DNA from: G963676655 sp963676655
GTDB taxonomy: Bacteria > Verrucomicrobiota > Lentisphaeria > Victivallales > Victivallaceae
DNA: 64,000 nucleotides
Direction of reading: 5' to 3'
Assembly (NCBI GenBank): GCA_963676655.2
Contig: CAXXKX010000003.1
Location: 3,162,001 to 3,226,000, forward strand
Shown here one piece after another: positions 8,881 to 16,687 of this stretch. Both the position numbers and the translations under genes were made by a program. Under the pieces are notes generated by a model. That model searched no databases and was not told the DNA's origin. It worked only from the letters and a program-made list of their open reading frames with translations. Positions within the stretch are counted from its first letter, which is position 1. Each line of letters opens with the position of its first letter.

Positions 8881-9018
8881 AACTGAAATATACATATTAT
8901 TGTTTTTGCTCTTTTCCAAGCCCTAACCAAAGTCGGCAACAGCATTGAGCTAATGACAAATAAAATAGCAACAACAATTAAAAATTCTATATGTGTAAAT
9001 TTTTTTTGATTCTCAGAA
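8878..9018 (-). pseudogene. N-terminal fragment of a prepilin-type protein
   Basis: Read on the minus strand, the sequence gives FTHIEFLIVVAILFVISSML, then LLPTLVRAWKRAKTIICIF. This aligns residue by residue with the leader and first helix of the intact prepilin at 1096-1896 (FTLIELLVV ... LLPALGKARDKAKAISCAN). There is no start codon in frame: the bases upstream read TGA TAT TCT GAG AAT CAA. The pilin frame runs directly into the LacI fragment in a different frame, so the two fossils are fused. Confidence 0.6.
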
Positions 9019-9160
9019 TATCACCTTTCTTTTTGTTCGTTGATTGATTTGTTATTATTTATTAATATAAACTGCTTATTCTGAAAACACTATTTTGCAA
9101 ATCCTTAATGCATTCAATACTTTATTCTCCTGTTAATATTTTTTATTATTGATCGTTTGC

Positions 9161-10291
9161 TTAATCCTCTTTTGTTATTGATGAAGGTGCGATGTTTTTA
9201 ACGCTATCACGAATGACTAACTCCTCTTTTACTTTGAAATATTGTTCCTTACAATTTTCTGTGCCTGTTATTATCTCCAGAGCTCGCAAACACATCGCCT
9301 TATGATCAGGAGTGATTGCAGTAATGGTTGGATCGGAATAATTACAGAACCAGTTGTCTGTTTCAGCGACGACACTAATATCTTCAGGTAACCTGAAGCC
9401 GGCAGACTTAAGTATCGACTGGGCGGCAAAAGCGCCGTCACTGGAGAGATATATCAGCGCTGTAATATTTTTTAATCGAATATTTGCAATGTTTTCGCCA
9501 GTAATACGCCTTGCTTCTTCTTTAGCGTTTCCCCAGTTGCGAATAATTGAGGAGAAGTAATGCAGTTTTGCGTTTTCCTCGGTTTGCTTGAGAAAATTGG
9601 TGGCCGCTTTTATGAAAATTTCGGTGTATTCATTCATCGGCTCATTACGGACCAAGCCAATATCACGGTGTCCACGCTCGTACAGACATTTTGCCGCTAA
9701 CGTTCCTGACGCATCCGGATCCCGTCCTACCATATAAACGTTCCGGGGTAATGACACGTACTCAAACATGCCATGAACAAAAACCACCGGCATTGACAAT
9801 TGTCCAAAAGATTGGACCTCATCATGGCTAAACTGAATGATGCTCGGAATCAATATCAGCCCCGCACAACTTTCCTGCTGTTCGGTAAAATTAATTATAT
9901 CTACTGGCTTGGTATCTTGATGAAGCTTGCAGCTAATCACCCTGTAACCGTTCTGAATTGCGCACTGTTCAATCATGTAAGCCCGATTCCATATCGTATC
10001 ACTCGGGTAATCTATTACCGCCAGAACAACGCACCCATTCTTCCCTGAGCCGGAAGGCGTCGTATAGTTCGAGTTCTGAAGAGACTCGCGCGCTGCGACT
10101 ATTCCAGAACCGTGACGACAAACGATAACGCCCTCCGCTTCCAACGCTTTCACCGCGCGGGTTACAGTTACCATCGATACGTTGAAGTGTTTGGTTAATT
10201 GCCGCATGCTAGGCATCTTAAATGCTGATTTAGGTTTCAATGCTTCATTGCGCATATATTCTTTAATTCGGTTTGCAGCTGACTCTTTCAT
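9161..10291 (-). CDS. GntR/LacI hybrid transcriptional regulator
   Basis: A 376-residue regulator with an N-terminal GntR-type winged helix (about 1-68: MPSMRQLTKHFNVSMVTVTR, then the GVIVCRHGSGI wing) and a LacI-type periplasmic-binding sensor (about 85-360: VVLAVIDYPSD, LILIPSIIQF, VAETDNWF). This is the AraR-like architecture, which usually binds a sugar and represses nearby sugar genes. A perfect 14-bp palindrome lies 24 bases upstream of the start and probably serves autoregulation. The nearest candidate targets are the divergent or flanking sugar genes. The effector is unknown. Confidence 0.88.
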   Translation of the reverse strand: MKESAANRIKEYMRNEALKPKSAFKMPSMRQLTKHFNVSMVTVTRAVKALEAEGVIVCRHGSGIVAARESLQNSNYTTPSGSGKNGCVVLAVIDYPSDTIWNRAYMIEQCAIQNGYRVISCKLHQDTKPVDIINFTEQQESCAGLILIPSIIQFSHDEVQSFGQLSMPVVFVHGMFEYVSLPRNVYMVGRDPDASGTLAAKCLYERGHRDIGLVRNEPMNEYTEIFIKAATNFLKQTEENAKLHYFSSIIRNWGNAKEEARRITGENIANIRLKNITALIYLSSDGAFAAQSILKSAGFRLPEDISVVAETDNWFCNYSDPTITAITPDHKAMCLRALEIITGTENCKEQYFKVKEELVIRDSVKNIAPSSITKED

Positions 10292-10314
10292 GATATTTTT
10301 ACCTATAATTATTG

Positions 10315-10328
10315 CTGTTGTACAACAG
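10315..10328. promoter_or_regulatory. Perfect palindrome CTGTTGTACAACAG, candidate operator
   Basis: A 14-bp perfect dyad directly upstream of the GntR/LacI regulator start at 10291. GntR-family dimers typically bind such G-T-x-x-A-C-centred dyads, and the core TTGTACAA resembles AraR-type operators. AT-rich sequence with ACAGTATTATAC follows and could hold the promoter. The role is inferred from position and symmetry. Confidence 0.55.
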
Positions 10329-10481
10329 TTATACAGTATTATACATGATTACTGTCTTATTGTCAATATGTACTTCTTGAAAATATCTGAAAAATCAATA
10401 ATATTATTTCAGAAAATTGAAAAAGTAAACGCACACCCTGAAAATAAAAGATATGCATTTAGTCTTACCTGATTGCCAAGC

Positions 10482-10637
10482 TCACTCCAATCCGACACCA
10501 TCTTTTGCTGGAGTAATATTCGCCTTATGAGGCGGCAATTGCGCTATATATCTCCCGGAGTCATTAACAGGGCCAATCGCCCAATTTCCCTTGAATGCAA
10601 TCGTCACCTCCGAGCCAAGGACACAGTACCCAGACAA
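10482..10637 (-). pseudogene. C-terminal remnant of an unidentified protein
   Basis: The 480-bp gap between the regulator and the FAD oxidoreductase contains a 51-codon minus-strand frame without a start, closed upstream by TAA and ending at TGA 10482-10484. It reads GYCVLGSEVTIAFKGNWAIG and then GRYIAQLPPHKANITP. Codon usage and residue composition look like real coding sequence, plausibly a beta-sandwich C-terminus. I do not recognise the family. The rest of the gap (10640-10771) shows nothing I can name. Confidence 0.35.
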
Positions 10638-10771
10638 TTACCCGGATATTATACTGGACAACTATATTGTCGCTGAATATTTCCGATAAACGGCAAGTGC
10701 TGTGGCACTGTTATTTTATTGTCCTGGCTCATTGGGATCTCCGATTATTTATGTTGTCCGGGATTTATAAT

Positions 10772-12283
10772 TTATACAATCAGTCCTTCCCAAACATCAG
10801 TCTGAAGTATTTTTGAGCCTTTTGAAACATTTTCAAGCCCTTCAATACGACGGTTGTTCTGTCCTATGTTTACGCCGCGTTTAATAAGCTGGGTCTGCAG
10901 TTTTTTGATTTCAAGCTGACGCGGCGTCACATTATCTTTAAGCGACATCGCCGCAGCTTCTCCGCAAACCTCACCCATCGTCAGGCAAGTCATAACCAGG
11001 CGGTTAGCTGATTGTGCCATAATATCGGATGAGAGACATCGCCCTGCCGCCAACAGATTTTCCAGTTTAATCGGCAAGAGCGAACGATACGGGATATCAT
11101 TATAAGCAGTTGGGTCAAACTTCGCCTCGCCCATTTTTCGTCCCTGATAGTCAACCAGTACTTCCGGTCCGGCTTCCGGCATCAATGTGGAACCCCAGCC
11201 AGCCTCGTTGCAGACGACATACTGGCTACTGCCATCCTCAATCTCCATTTCGGCCCATTTAATATTTCCGGCAGATTCAAAACCGTGTAGGTCATAACCG
11301 TGAGCCGAAATCGTAACCACATCGTCAAACTTCCTGCTTGAAGCGATATCCTTCGCTGTAAGAATATACTCTCCGGCAATTCGTCTGGATTCACGAACCC
11401 CGAGCAATGGACCGGAATCAACTAGGAATGCCTCCGCAAACCCCGGGACCCGCTTCCTGATGAATTTGGTTAGAAAATCAATCTGTTCACGTCCTTCAAT
11501 ATACATTCTCGACAAATCTTTTGCATCGTTCGGATAACAATTCCTGGAATGAGCAAAGCAGATGCTGACTTCGTCTTTGCCGCAATGTTCCGGCCGCCCC
11601 GGCACGTGGGTGATCCAATTCAAATGATTATCGACTTCATAAGGCAGATCGCCGTCTTTCAGGGCTTGTTTGATTAAGTTGGTCCACTTCGGATCATTGT
11701 GCTTCCACTCGTTGTACATATCCCAGTCTACCCCCCCCAGTCGGAATTCCAGAGAACAGGCCATGCTCATGCCATCGCCAGGCCGCCCCTGCATGGTTTC
11801 CGCTCCGGCAAAATATGCCATATCGGCATCTCCCGAGCAGTCAATAAATCTTTTGGCCATGATTGCCTGGCGACCGGACTTATTTTCGACAATCACCCCG
11901 GTAACTTTATCCCCGGAAACTATCGTATCGACAATATAGCTGACGAACATGATATCGCAGCCAGAGGACAGAACCATACGGTCGAGAACCAGTTTATGTT
12001 TTTCCGGGTCGGTGTTCCGATGCCATAACGCATTTTCCTGTTTTAGAATTTTGAACATGTCTTTGCCTATCCCACAGACAAACCCGAGCGGAATATTAAC
12101 CAATCCAAAGGTAGCCAGTCCGCCAAGAGCGGAAGTTACCTCAATCAACAGAGTTTTGCATCCATTCCTGGAGGCAGCAATTGCCGCACCGACTCCAGCC
12201 ATGCCGCCACCGGCAACAATGACATCATATTCCCCGCAGATTTTCAGATTTCTTGCCTGTTGAGTAAATTCACCAGTCTTCAT
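10772..12283 (-). CDS. FAD-dependent oxidoreductase (FAD_oxidored family)
   Basis: A 503-residue flavoprotein. The dinucleotide-binding motif is VIVAGGGMAGVGAAIAASR, followed by a glutamate at the end of beta-2 (TLLIEVTSALGG). The middle contains RFIDCSGDADMAYFAGAE, typical of the FAD_oxidored group (Pfam PF12831). The C-terminal FAD-contact region includes NLLAAGRCLSSD and a second helix with MGEVCGEAAAMSL. No signal peptide is present. It is the last gene of an apparent operon IclR - ferredoxin - oxidoreductase, and the small ferredoxin 47 bp upstream is its likely electron partner. The substrate is unknown; in sugar clusters these proteins often oxidise or isomerise polyols or sugar derivatives. 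Confidence 0.85.
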   Translation of the reverse strand: MKTGEFTQQARNLKICGEYDVIVAGGGMAGVGAAIAASRNGCKTLLIEVTSALGGLATFGLVNIPLGFVCGIGKDMFKILKQENALWHRNTDPEKHKLVLDRMVLSSGCDIMFVSYIVDTIVSGDKVTGVIVENKSGRQAIMAKRFIDCSGDADMAYFAGAETMQGRPGDGMSMACSLEFRLGGVDWDMYNEWKHNDPKWTNLIKQALKDGDLPYEVDNHLNWITHVPGRPEHCGKDEVSICFAHSRNCYPNDAKDLSRMYIEGREQIDFLTKFIRKRVPGFAEAFLVDSGPLLGVRESRRIAGEYILTAKDIASSRKFDDVVTISAHGYDLHGFESAGNIKWAEMEIEDGSSQYVVCNEAGWGSTLMPEAGPEVLVDYQGRKMGEAKFDPTAYNDIPYRSLLPIKLENLLAAGRCLSSDIMAQSANRLVMTCLTMGEVCGEAAAMSLKDNVTPRQLEIKKLQTQLIKRGVNIGQNNRRIEGLENVSKGSKILQTDVWEGLIV

Positions 12284-12330
12284 TATAATTTCCTTATTTT
12301 ATTGCATCAACTACTATTAACTTAATTAGA

Positions 12331-12537
12331 TTAAATATTATTTTTTTCAGTTGCTTTTATTATTTTGATTGCCTGCGATGCACAGTTTTCATAACATTCG
12401 CCGCAGTGGCAACACTTTTCCTGATCTATTTCCGCCCCATTTTGCGACATACTGATCGCTCCGGTCGGGCAGTCAAACAGGCATGTATTACAAAACGTAC
12501 ATCCCTTGACCACATAAATTTCCTCTGTCTTTTTCAT
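12331..12537 (-). CDS. Small 2[4Fe-4S] ferredoxin
   Basis: A 68-residue dicluster ferredoxin with two motifs: CTFCNTCLFDCP and CCHCGECYENC, each C-x2-C-x2-C-x3-C. It should carry two low-potential [4Fe-4S] clusters and pass electrons to or from the FAD oxidoreductase encoded 47 bp downstream. It follows the IclR regulator by 14 bp, so the three are probably co-transcribed. A dedicated ferredoxin beside an FAD_oxidored protein suggests a reductive reaction under anaerobic conditions. This is inference. Confidence 0.9.
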   Translation of the reverse strand: MKKTEEIYVVKGCTFCNTCLFDCPTGAISMSQNGAEIDQEKCCHCGECYENCASQAIKIIKATEKNNI

Positions 12538-12551
12538 TGCATTTTTTCTTT

Positions 12552-13304
12552 TTAATCCTCTCTTTTAATTTTAATATCATACAACTTCAAAGTCTCAGAC
12601 ATGCTCTTTCCTGCATGTCTGAGCTCACAAAGCAATACTTCACACTTTTCTCCCCTGGCTCTCCCCGCAGGAACCGTCATTCCCATTGAACAACACATAT
12701 TTCCGGAAGCATCAAACACCGGTACCGCCATGTGCACGACTTCTTCATCTTCAACAATGGCATATTGCTCTTTTTGAATGCGGTCAAACTCTTCGTTCAG
12801 CCTAGAAAAGTCCAACCTTGAAGTTTGCTCTATCTCCTTATTCCTTATTGTTATTATGTGGTCACGATAACTTTTACTTGAATACGATAACAACACCATC
12901 CCAGTTGCACAGTTAACAATAATATGGGTTACAACGGGACTGTCCTGTACCACCAATTGACGTCCGCTGTGGAACTGGGCAATTTTTTTTCTATACAATC
13001 CGGATAATACTGATACAGATACGGTTTCATTTACCGCATCGCCTAGCGCCTGACAATAATCCCGGGCAACATTAAGCAGTGATTCCTTGTTTATGGATAC
13101 TCCGGCTATCTCTTTTATACGAGATGCGAGAGAATATTTACCATTTTCGACTTTTTGCAACACTCCCTCTCTTACCAAGGCCGCGACAATGTTAGCGGTA
13201 GTTGTCTTTTTCAGGTTGCAATGCTCCACAATGTCTTTAAACGGAACGACATCCGGGCCTTTAAAACATTCTAGTATACCAAAAACACGCTGTATGATCT
13301 GCAT
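12552..13304 (-). CDS. IclR-family transcriptional regulator
   Basis: A 250-residue regulator with an N-terminal winged helix (VFGILECFKGPDVVPFKDIV, NLKKTTTANIVAALVREGVL) and a C-terminal GAF-like effector domain (about 75-250; SPVVTHIIVNCATGMVLLSY and MAVPVFDASGNMCCSMGMTV). The order and length match the IclR family. It is the first gene of the ferredoxin/FAD oxidoreductase operon, and an almost perfect inverted repeat lies immediately upstream, consistent with autoregulation. The effector cannot be deduced. Confidence 0.9.
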   Translation of the reverse strand: MQIIQRVFGILECFKGPDVVPFKDIVEHCNLKKTTTANIVAALVREGVLQKVENGKYSLASRIKEIAGVSINKESLLNVARDYCQALGDAVNETVSVSVLSGLYRKKIAQFHSGRQLVVQDSPVVTHIIVNCATGMVLLSYSSKSYRDHIITIRNKEIEQTSRLDFSRLNEEFDRIQKEQYAIVEDEEVVHMAVPVFDASGNMCCSMGMTVPAGRARGEKCEVLLCELRHAGKSMSETLKLYDIKIKRED

Positions 13305-13308
13305 CTCA

Positions 13309-13349
13309 AATATTCCATATTATTGAATTATTTCGTAATATAGAATATT
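13309..13349. promoter_or_regulatory. Inverted repeat upstream of IclR gene, candidate operator
   Basis: The left arm AATATTCCATATTA (13309-13322) and the right arm TAATATAGAATATT (13336-13349) are inverted with one mismatch in 14 and a 13-bp spacer. It begins 4 bases upstream of the IclR start codon, so repressor binding would block translation-proximal transcription. AT-rich sequence makes chance symmetry more likely than usual, but 13/14 is strong. Confidence 0.5.
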
Positions 13350-13475
13350 ATACTTTGTTTTCTTTCTTTTGTCAACACTTTTTATAAAAAAATAAGACTT
13401 TTATTTCTAATCTTGATTTTTTTATTCTGATTAGTCCTTAGTCATTTACGGTAACCACTCGGCGGGGACACGTTT

Positions 13476-14218
13476 GTGCGTTGAGAAGTTGTTTGAAATA
13501 ATTGTCAACCATGTATATGATACCTGCTTTTTGGTTTTAACCAAAAGCCACAATATACTCGAACTGACCGGCTGTTCTGCCAGCCGTAGCCTAGCTGGAC
13601 ATGCGGAGGGAGTAATCATTCGTATGAAGCTCCGGTGACAAAGTAACCCCATAAGTAGAGACTGCGAAGTCGAAACGCATTTCTGAATACCACAGGAAAG
13701 GGTGCCAGGCTCGGATGGGATGGTTAACATATATGAATCGCTGATAAATGTCGTAAACTCGAACAAGTCTAACGGTATTGATAGACTTGGACCAAAAGGT
13801 AAGGATGCGAAGATGCAGGGTAAACGTTACTTGCACGCAGATAAAGTCATCCCGGCAAATAGGCGGAACCTAACCTATCCATTATGGTTATTCAAACAGA
13901 ACTTAATAACCCCGTATTCCTCCCTGCGCACGGGAAAGTCTGCTGTAAGGCAGACCCTTAGGAATGCGGGAAAGAGATGTTCAAGGAAGCAAATGCCCGA
14001 CAGTAATAGCCGGGATAGTGGTATCTGCCGCAATGCGAAAGCATGCAGACTTCGAACTGGTCAGAAATCACAATAACGATTGTGGAGGAAAACAGGAATG
14101 TCAAAAAGCGAAAAAAGGCATGACCGGCATCAACCAGTCATGCGCGTTGACAGTACAATCATCTGGGCCCAAATTGACTGGGGACAGGCGAAGAAAGCTG
14201 TTGCACAGTTGCAAGCTT
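13476..14218 (+). mobile_element. Group II intron, 5' fragment (domains I-IV and start of the reverse transcriptase)
   Basis: A 5' boundary GTGCG at 13476 matches the group II consensus GUGYG. The following 600 bp is non-coding but rich in short stems (for example CTGCTGTAAGGCAG and GCCCGACAGTAATAGCCGGG) and contains GCGAAGTCGAAACGCA. It ends in a ribosome site GGAGG and a frame whose first residues match group II intron reverse-transcriptase N-termini. No catalytic RT domain, maturase domain, domain V or 3' end follows. Sequence at 14219-14519 is AT-rich with no recognisable intron or gene content. The element is therefore a dead 5' fragment on the plus strand, opposite to most genes here. 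Confidence 0.6.
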
Positions 14219-14220
14219 AT
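14098..14220 (+). pseudogene. Truncated group II intron reverse transcriptase (N-terminus only)
   Basis: The start ATG at 14098 is preceded by TGGAGGA. The first 40 residues include TIIWAQIDWGQAKKAVAQLQ. This matches the conserved N-terminal segment of intron-encoded RTs (pattern W-x-x-I-D-W-x-x-x-x-x-x-V-x-x-L-Q). After Gln at about 14217 the frame continues to 14550 but turns into hydrophobic, unrelated sequence with no RT blocks. It cannot be functional. Confidence 0.55.
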
Positions 14221-14519
14221 CGTCTCTGCCTCCACTTTTTATTGATATTTATTTTAGCGTTCAACTTTTTCGCACTAACGTTTTACATATCATTTAATTA
14301 TGCTCCGTACAATCTTAACCCGTTCCGGGATGCAGGTACGATTTTTATGAACAGACACCACCGTTGTCCCGGTTATTACTGTCCCCGTTCAACTTTTTTA
14401 GGTAAAATCCTTACGGTTTATCTACACGTTGTAAAGCATAGTGCTTACGAATCTTTGACAACTATAAAGGAAAGACTTTATACCTGGCCAGGTTTTCTCT
14501 CGGCACAGAATACAAGGTG

Positions 14520-14995
14520 TTACCGGCGGAGTCCCGCCTGGGACCAATAATAATGTATACCGTCATTAACTGGTTTTTCTCGTTTTACACTGGTTAAATC
14601 ATTGCAGGTTACATCTGCCACATGTCCATCAAAATAATTTATATTAGCGCGTCCTTTGAATGAGGAAGCGGGTAATATGAGAACCGCATTTGCCGCAGTA
14701 CTAGTGTCTCGCGGATCGGCAGCTCCATGCCGCCAGGCAACCTGAATATAATACATAAAATTCGGTTGGTCCCGCCGATTACTATCTCCAGCAAATACAG
14801 CAGTGGAAGGCACGCGAATAAAATTAGTTTTGCGTGGCGGAGTACTTGACATCCAAGCTCCGTTGTTCCACCTGCCGGTAATATAGTAACTTATATCATA
14901 ATGAGTAAAAGAAAACAATGACGGGTTTGCGGAAGAATCTCCTCCCTGTACAGTTTCCCCCGGACACCAGAATGTCCCCAACTTATCCGCTATGT
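14520..14995 (-). pseudogene. 3' fragment of a prepilin-type gene
   Basis: The encoded residues (LGTFWCPGETVQGGDSS, then GRWNNGAWMSSTPPRK and NYFDGHVADVTC) are nearly identical to the second half of the prepilin at 1096-1896, and the DNA is close to identical over about 460 bp. The N-terminal methylation helix is absent: homology begins abruptly at CGGATAAGTTGGGG (about 14982-14995), where the upstream side becomes the integrase gene in another frame. This copy keeps the native C-terminus (YYWSQAGLRR, TAA), which shows what the IS4 insertion removed from the first copy. Confidence 0.75.
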
Positions 14996-16035
14996 CGGAG
15001 CGAATGAAACCCGTATACCGTGACTTTCTTTTTGCGTCCGGGGACTTTGACGGACGGTTCCAGCCCGATCCATTTGATTACGCGGAGAACGTCGATGTTC
15101 ACCAGGTTGTTACCGACACATTTGCCATTCTTGTCAACCTTATTATAACGCTTGGCGACGTTCGGGCAGACATACTGGTTGGATTTCCATTCTTTGGCTT
15201 CGAATAGAACTTCAAGGAGTTTTGGAGCAATCGGAATCATTACTTCTTTACCGGTCTTAAACTGCTTGACCCAGATTTTCTTCCGGTTAAAGTCTACTTT
15301 GTCCCAGCGCAGCAGGACGCAATCCTTCATCCTTTGACCGGTGAACATTCCCAAGTGATATACAACTCGAATTTCGGGCTTGTTCTTAACAATGTATTTA
15401 TCATCATCCAGTACTTCCAATAATTGCTTTTCCTGTTCCTGGGTGAATGATGTTCTATGGACAATATGCTGCTGCTCTTCCCGATTCTTTCTGCGTAACG
15501 ATTGAGACTGGAACGGATTGGCATCGTTACGATAATCGGCCAGCACCTCAAATATCTTACGGAGCTTTTGTAGCTTCCGGTTATGAGTGTGAACCGATAT
15601 CTTCTTTTTGCGCAGGTGTTGGGCGAACTTATCTGTAATTTCCGGCGTGATTTCATCAATGCCGATTGAATCATCGCCGACGAACTTAACGAATTCTTCG
15701 AATGTAAATTTGTAGGAAAGTTGTTCGTTCACAGTGGCTGGAGTTGCCCGGTCCGGATGTTCTATATAAACATTCCAGGCCGCAGACAAGGGTAAAGCCT
15801 TCTTTTTCTTCTCTAGGCCACGTGCATGTTTTACGTGGGCGGATATGACTTCTGTGGAGGTTGCCTTGACAACCGGCATCAAGTCTTCAGCTTTGGCAAT
15901 GGCTTCCTTCTGGTTCTTAGTTTTAAGGCTGACTGCCTTTCGCTGTCCATTAATCTGATACCTGAAGTAGTAGCTACTGTCTGGAGTTTTCTTGTATATT
16001 GTTCCAGTATCAAGTTTGATTGTTTTGCCCGCCAT
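14983..16035 (-). CDS. Tyrosine recombinase/phage-type integrase, C-terminally truncated
   Basis: A 350-residue integrase with an arm-binding N-terminal region (YYFRYQINGQRKAVSLKTK), a SAM-like core-binding domain (about 80-175) and a catalytic domain. The first catalytic Arg is Arg235 in GMFTGQRMKDCVLLRW, and the H-x-x-R box is at 344-347 (GFHSLRHSG). The frame then stops. The remaining 50-70 residues, including the second His/Trp and the nucleophilic Tyr, are missing because the gene is fused there to the prepilin fragment. It is therefore expected to be inactive. It marks an integrated element whose other genes may be the AlbA_2/DUF4062 pair upstream. Confidence 0.85.
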   Translation of the reverse strand: MAGKTIKLDTGTIYKKTPDSSYYFRYQINGQRKAVSLKTKNQKEAIAKAEDLMPVVKATSTEVISAHVKHARGLEKKKKALPLSAAWNVYIEHPDRATPATVNEQLSYKFTFEEFVKFVGDDSIGIDEITPEITDKFAQHLRKKKISVHTHNRKLQKLRKIFEVLADYRNDANPFQSQSLRRKNREEQQHIVHRTSFTQEQEKQLLEVLDDDKYIVKNKPEIRVVYHLGMFTGQRMKDCVLLRWDKVDFNRKKIWVKQFKTGKEVMIPIAPKLLEVLFEAKEWKSNQYVCPNVAKRYNKVDKNGKCVGNNLVNIDVLRVIKWIGLEPSVKVPGRKKKVTVYGFHSLRHSG

Positions 16036-16373
16036 TTCAATCCCTTTCAGTAAAGTATCGTGTATGACTTAATATAACCGACATTTAAGAGATTGAAAGT
16101 CGAAAATGGTACCGAATGGTACTATTTATAGTATTTTGAGGTAGAAATGGTACAGCGTACGGAATCCGAACCTACAATATCTAAATGAGGCTTGGTGACG
16201 TAATGTCTTTATTGACAACAAACTAATCCTAAAAGAATAGATTGTTGAAAAATTTCTTTTTCAAGAATACCTTTTGGAAAAGAGCTATGAAAAACAACCC
16301 GCAGGATAGAAACATTCAATAAATAATAGACCTTAACGATACGTTGAAAACCTCTGCCAACAATGTCCCAATA

Positions 16374-16687
16374 ATGTCCGGATTGCAATGGCTTTAAGCA
16401 CCTGACTTCCTCTCTGTGTTTATTTGTAACAACTTTATTACAAAGTCAATAGATGCTGCCTTGCTTTAAGATTAACAATGTCCGGATACATTGTTTGAAT
16501 TATTATATGTCCGGATATGAAATGACTGATTTTGCATGTCCATGTTATGTCCGGATAATATTTCTGAATCAATGCTGTTATTTATTGTTCTTATTGTTGC
16601 ATTTTTCTTGTTTGCAGTGACTTACTATTTCTATTTAACGACCATTGAAATGTCCGGATTTTATTTATTCAAGCCAAATGTCCGGAT
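16374..16687 (+). repeat. Six perfect copies of ATGTCCGGAT
   Basis: The 650-bp gap upstream of the integrase contains no gene but holds ATGTCCGGAT at 16374, 16478, 16507, 16547, 16650 and 16678, all in the same orientation. Spacings are 104, 29, 40, 103 and 28 bp, so a 28/29-bp pair recurs. Near-copies occur at 16363 (ATGTCCCA) and 16536 (ATGTCCATG). The core TCCGGA is self-complementary. The last copy overlaps the stop codon of the AlbA_2 gene. Candidate roles are integrase arm sites, iterons or operators. Positions 16036-16373 show no gene. Confidence 0.8.

Noticed and set aside
13440..14100. CRISPR array or tandem repeats
   Set aside because: The short stems are non-repeated and fit a structured intron RNA; no regularly spaced direct repeats were seen here or elsewhere in the window.
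14219..14550. Continuation of the intron RT frame as a 156-residue membrane-like protein
   Set aside because: After the RT start the residues are hydrophobic and AT-driven with no RT blocks; it is read-through of non-coding sequence.
16374..16687. ATGTCCGGAT copies as a CRISPR array
   Set aside because: The repeats are only 10 bp, with irregular spacers of 18 to 94 bp, and no cas genes are present.
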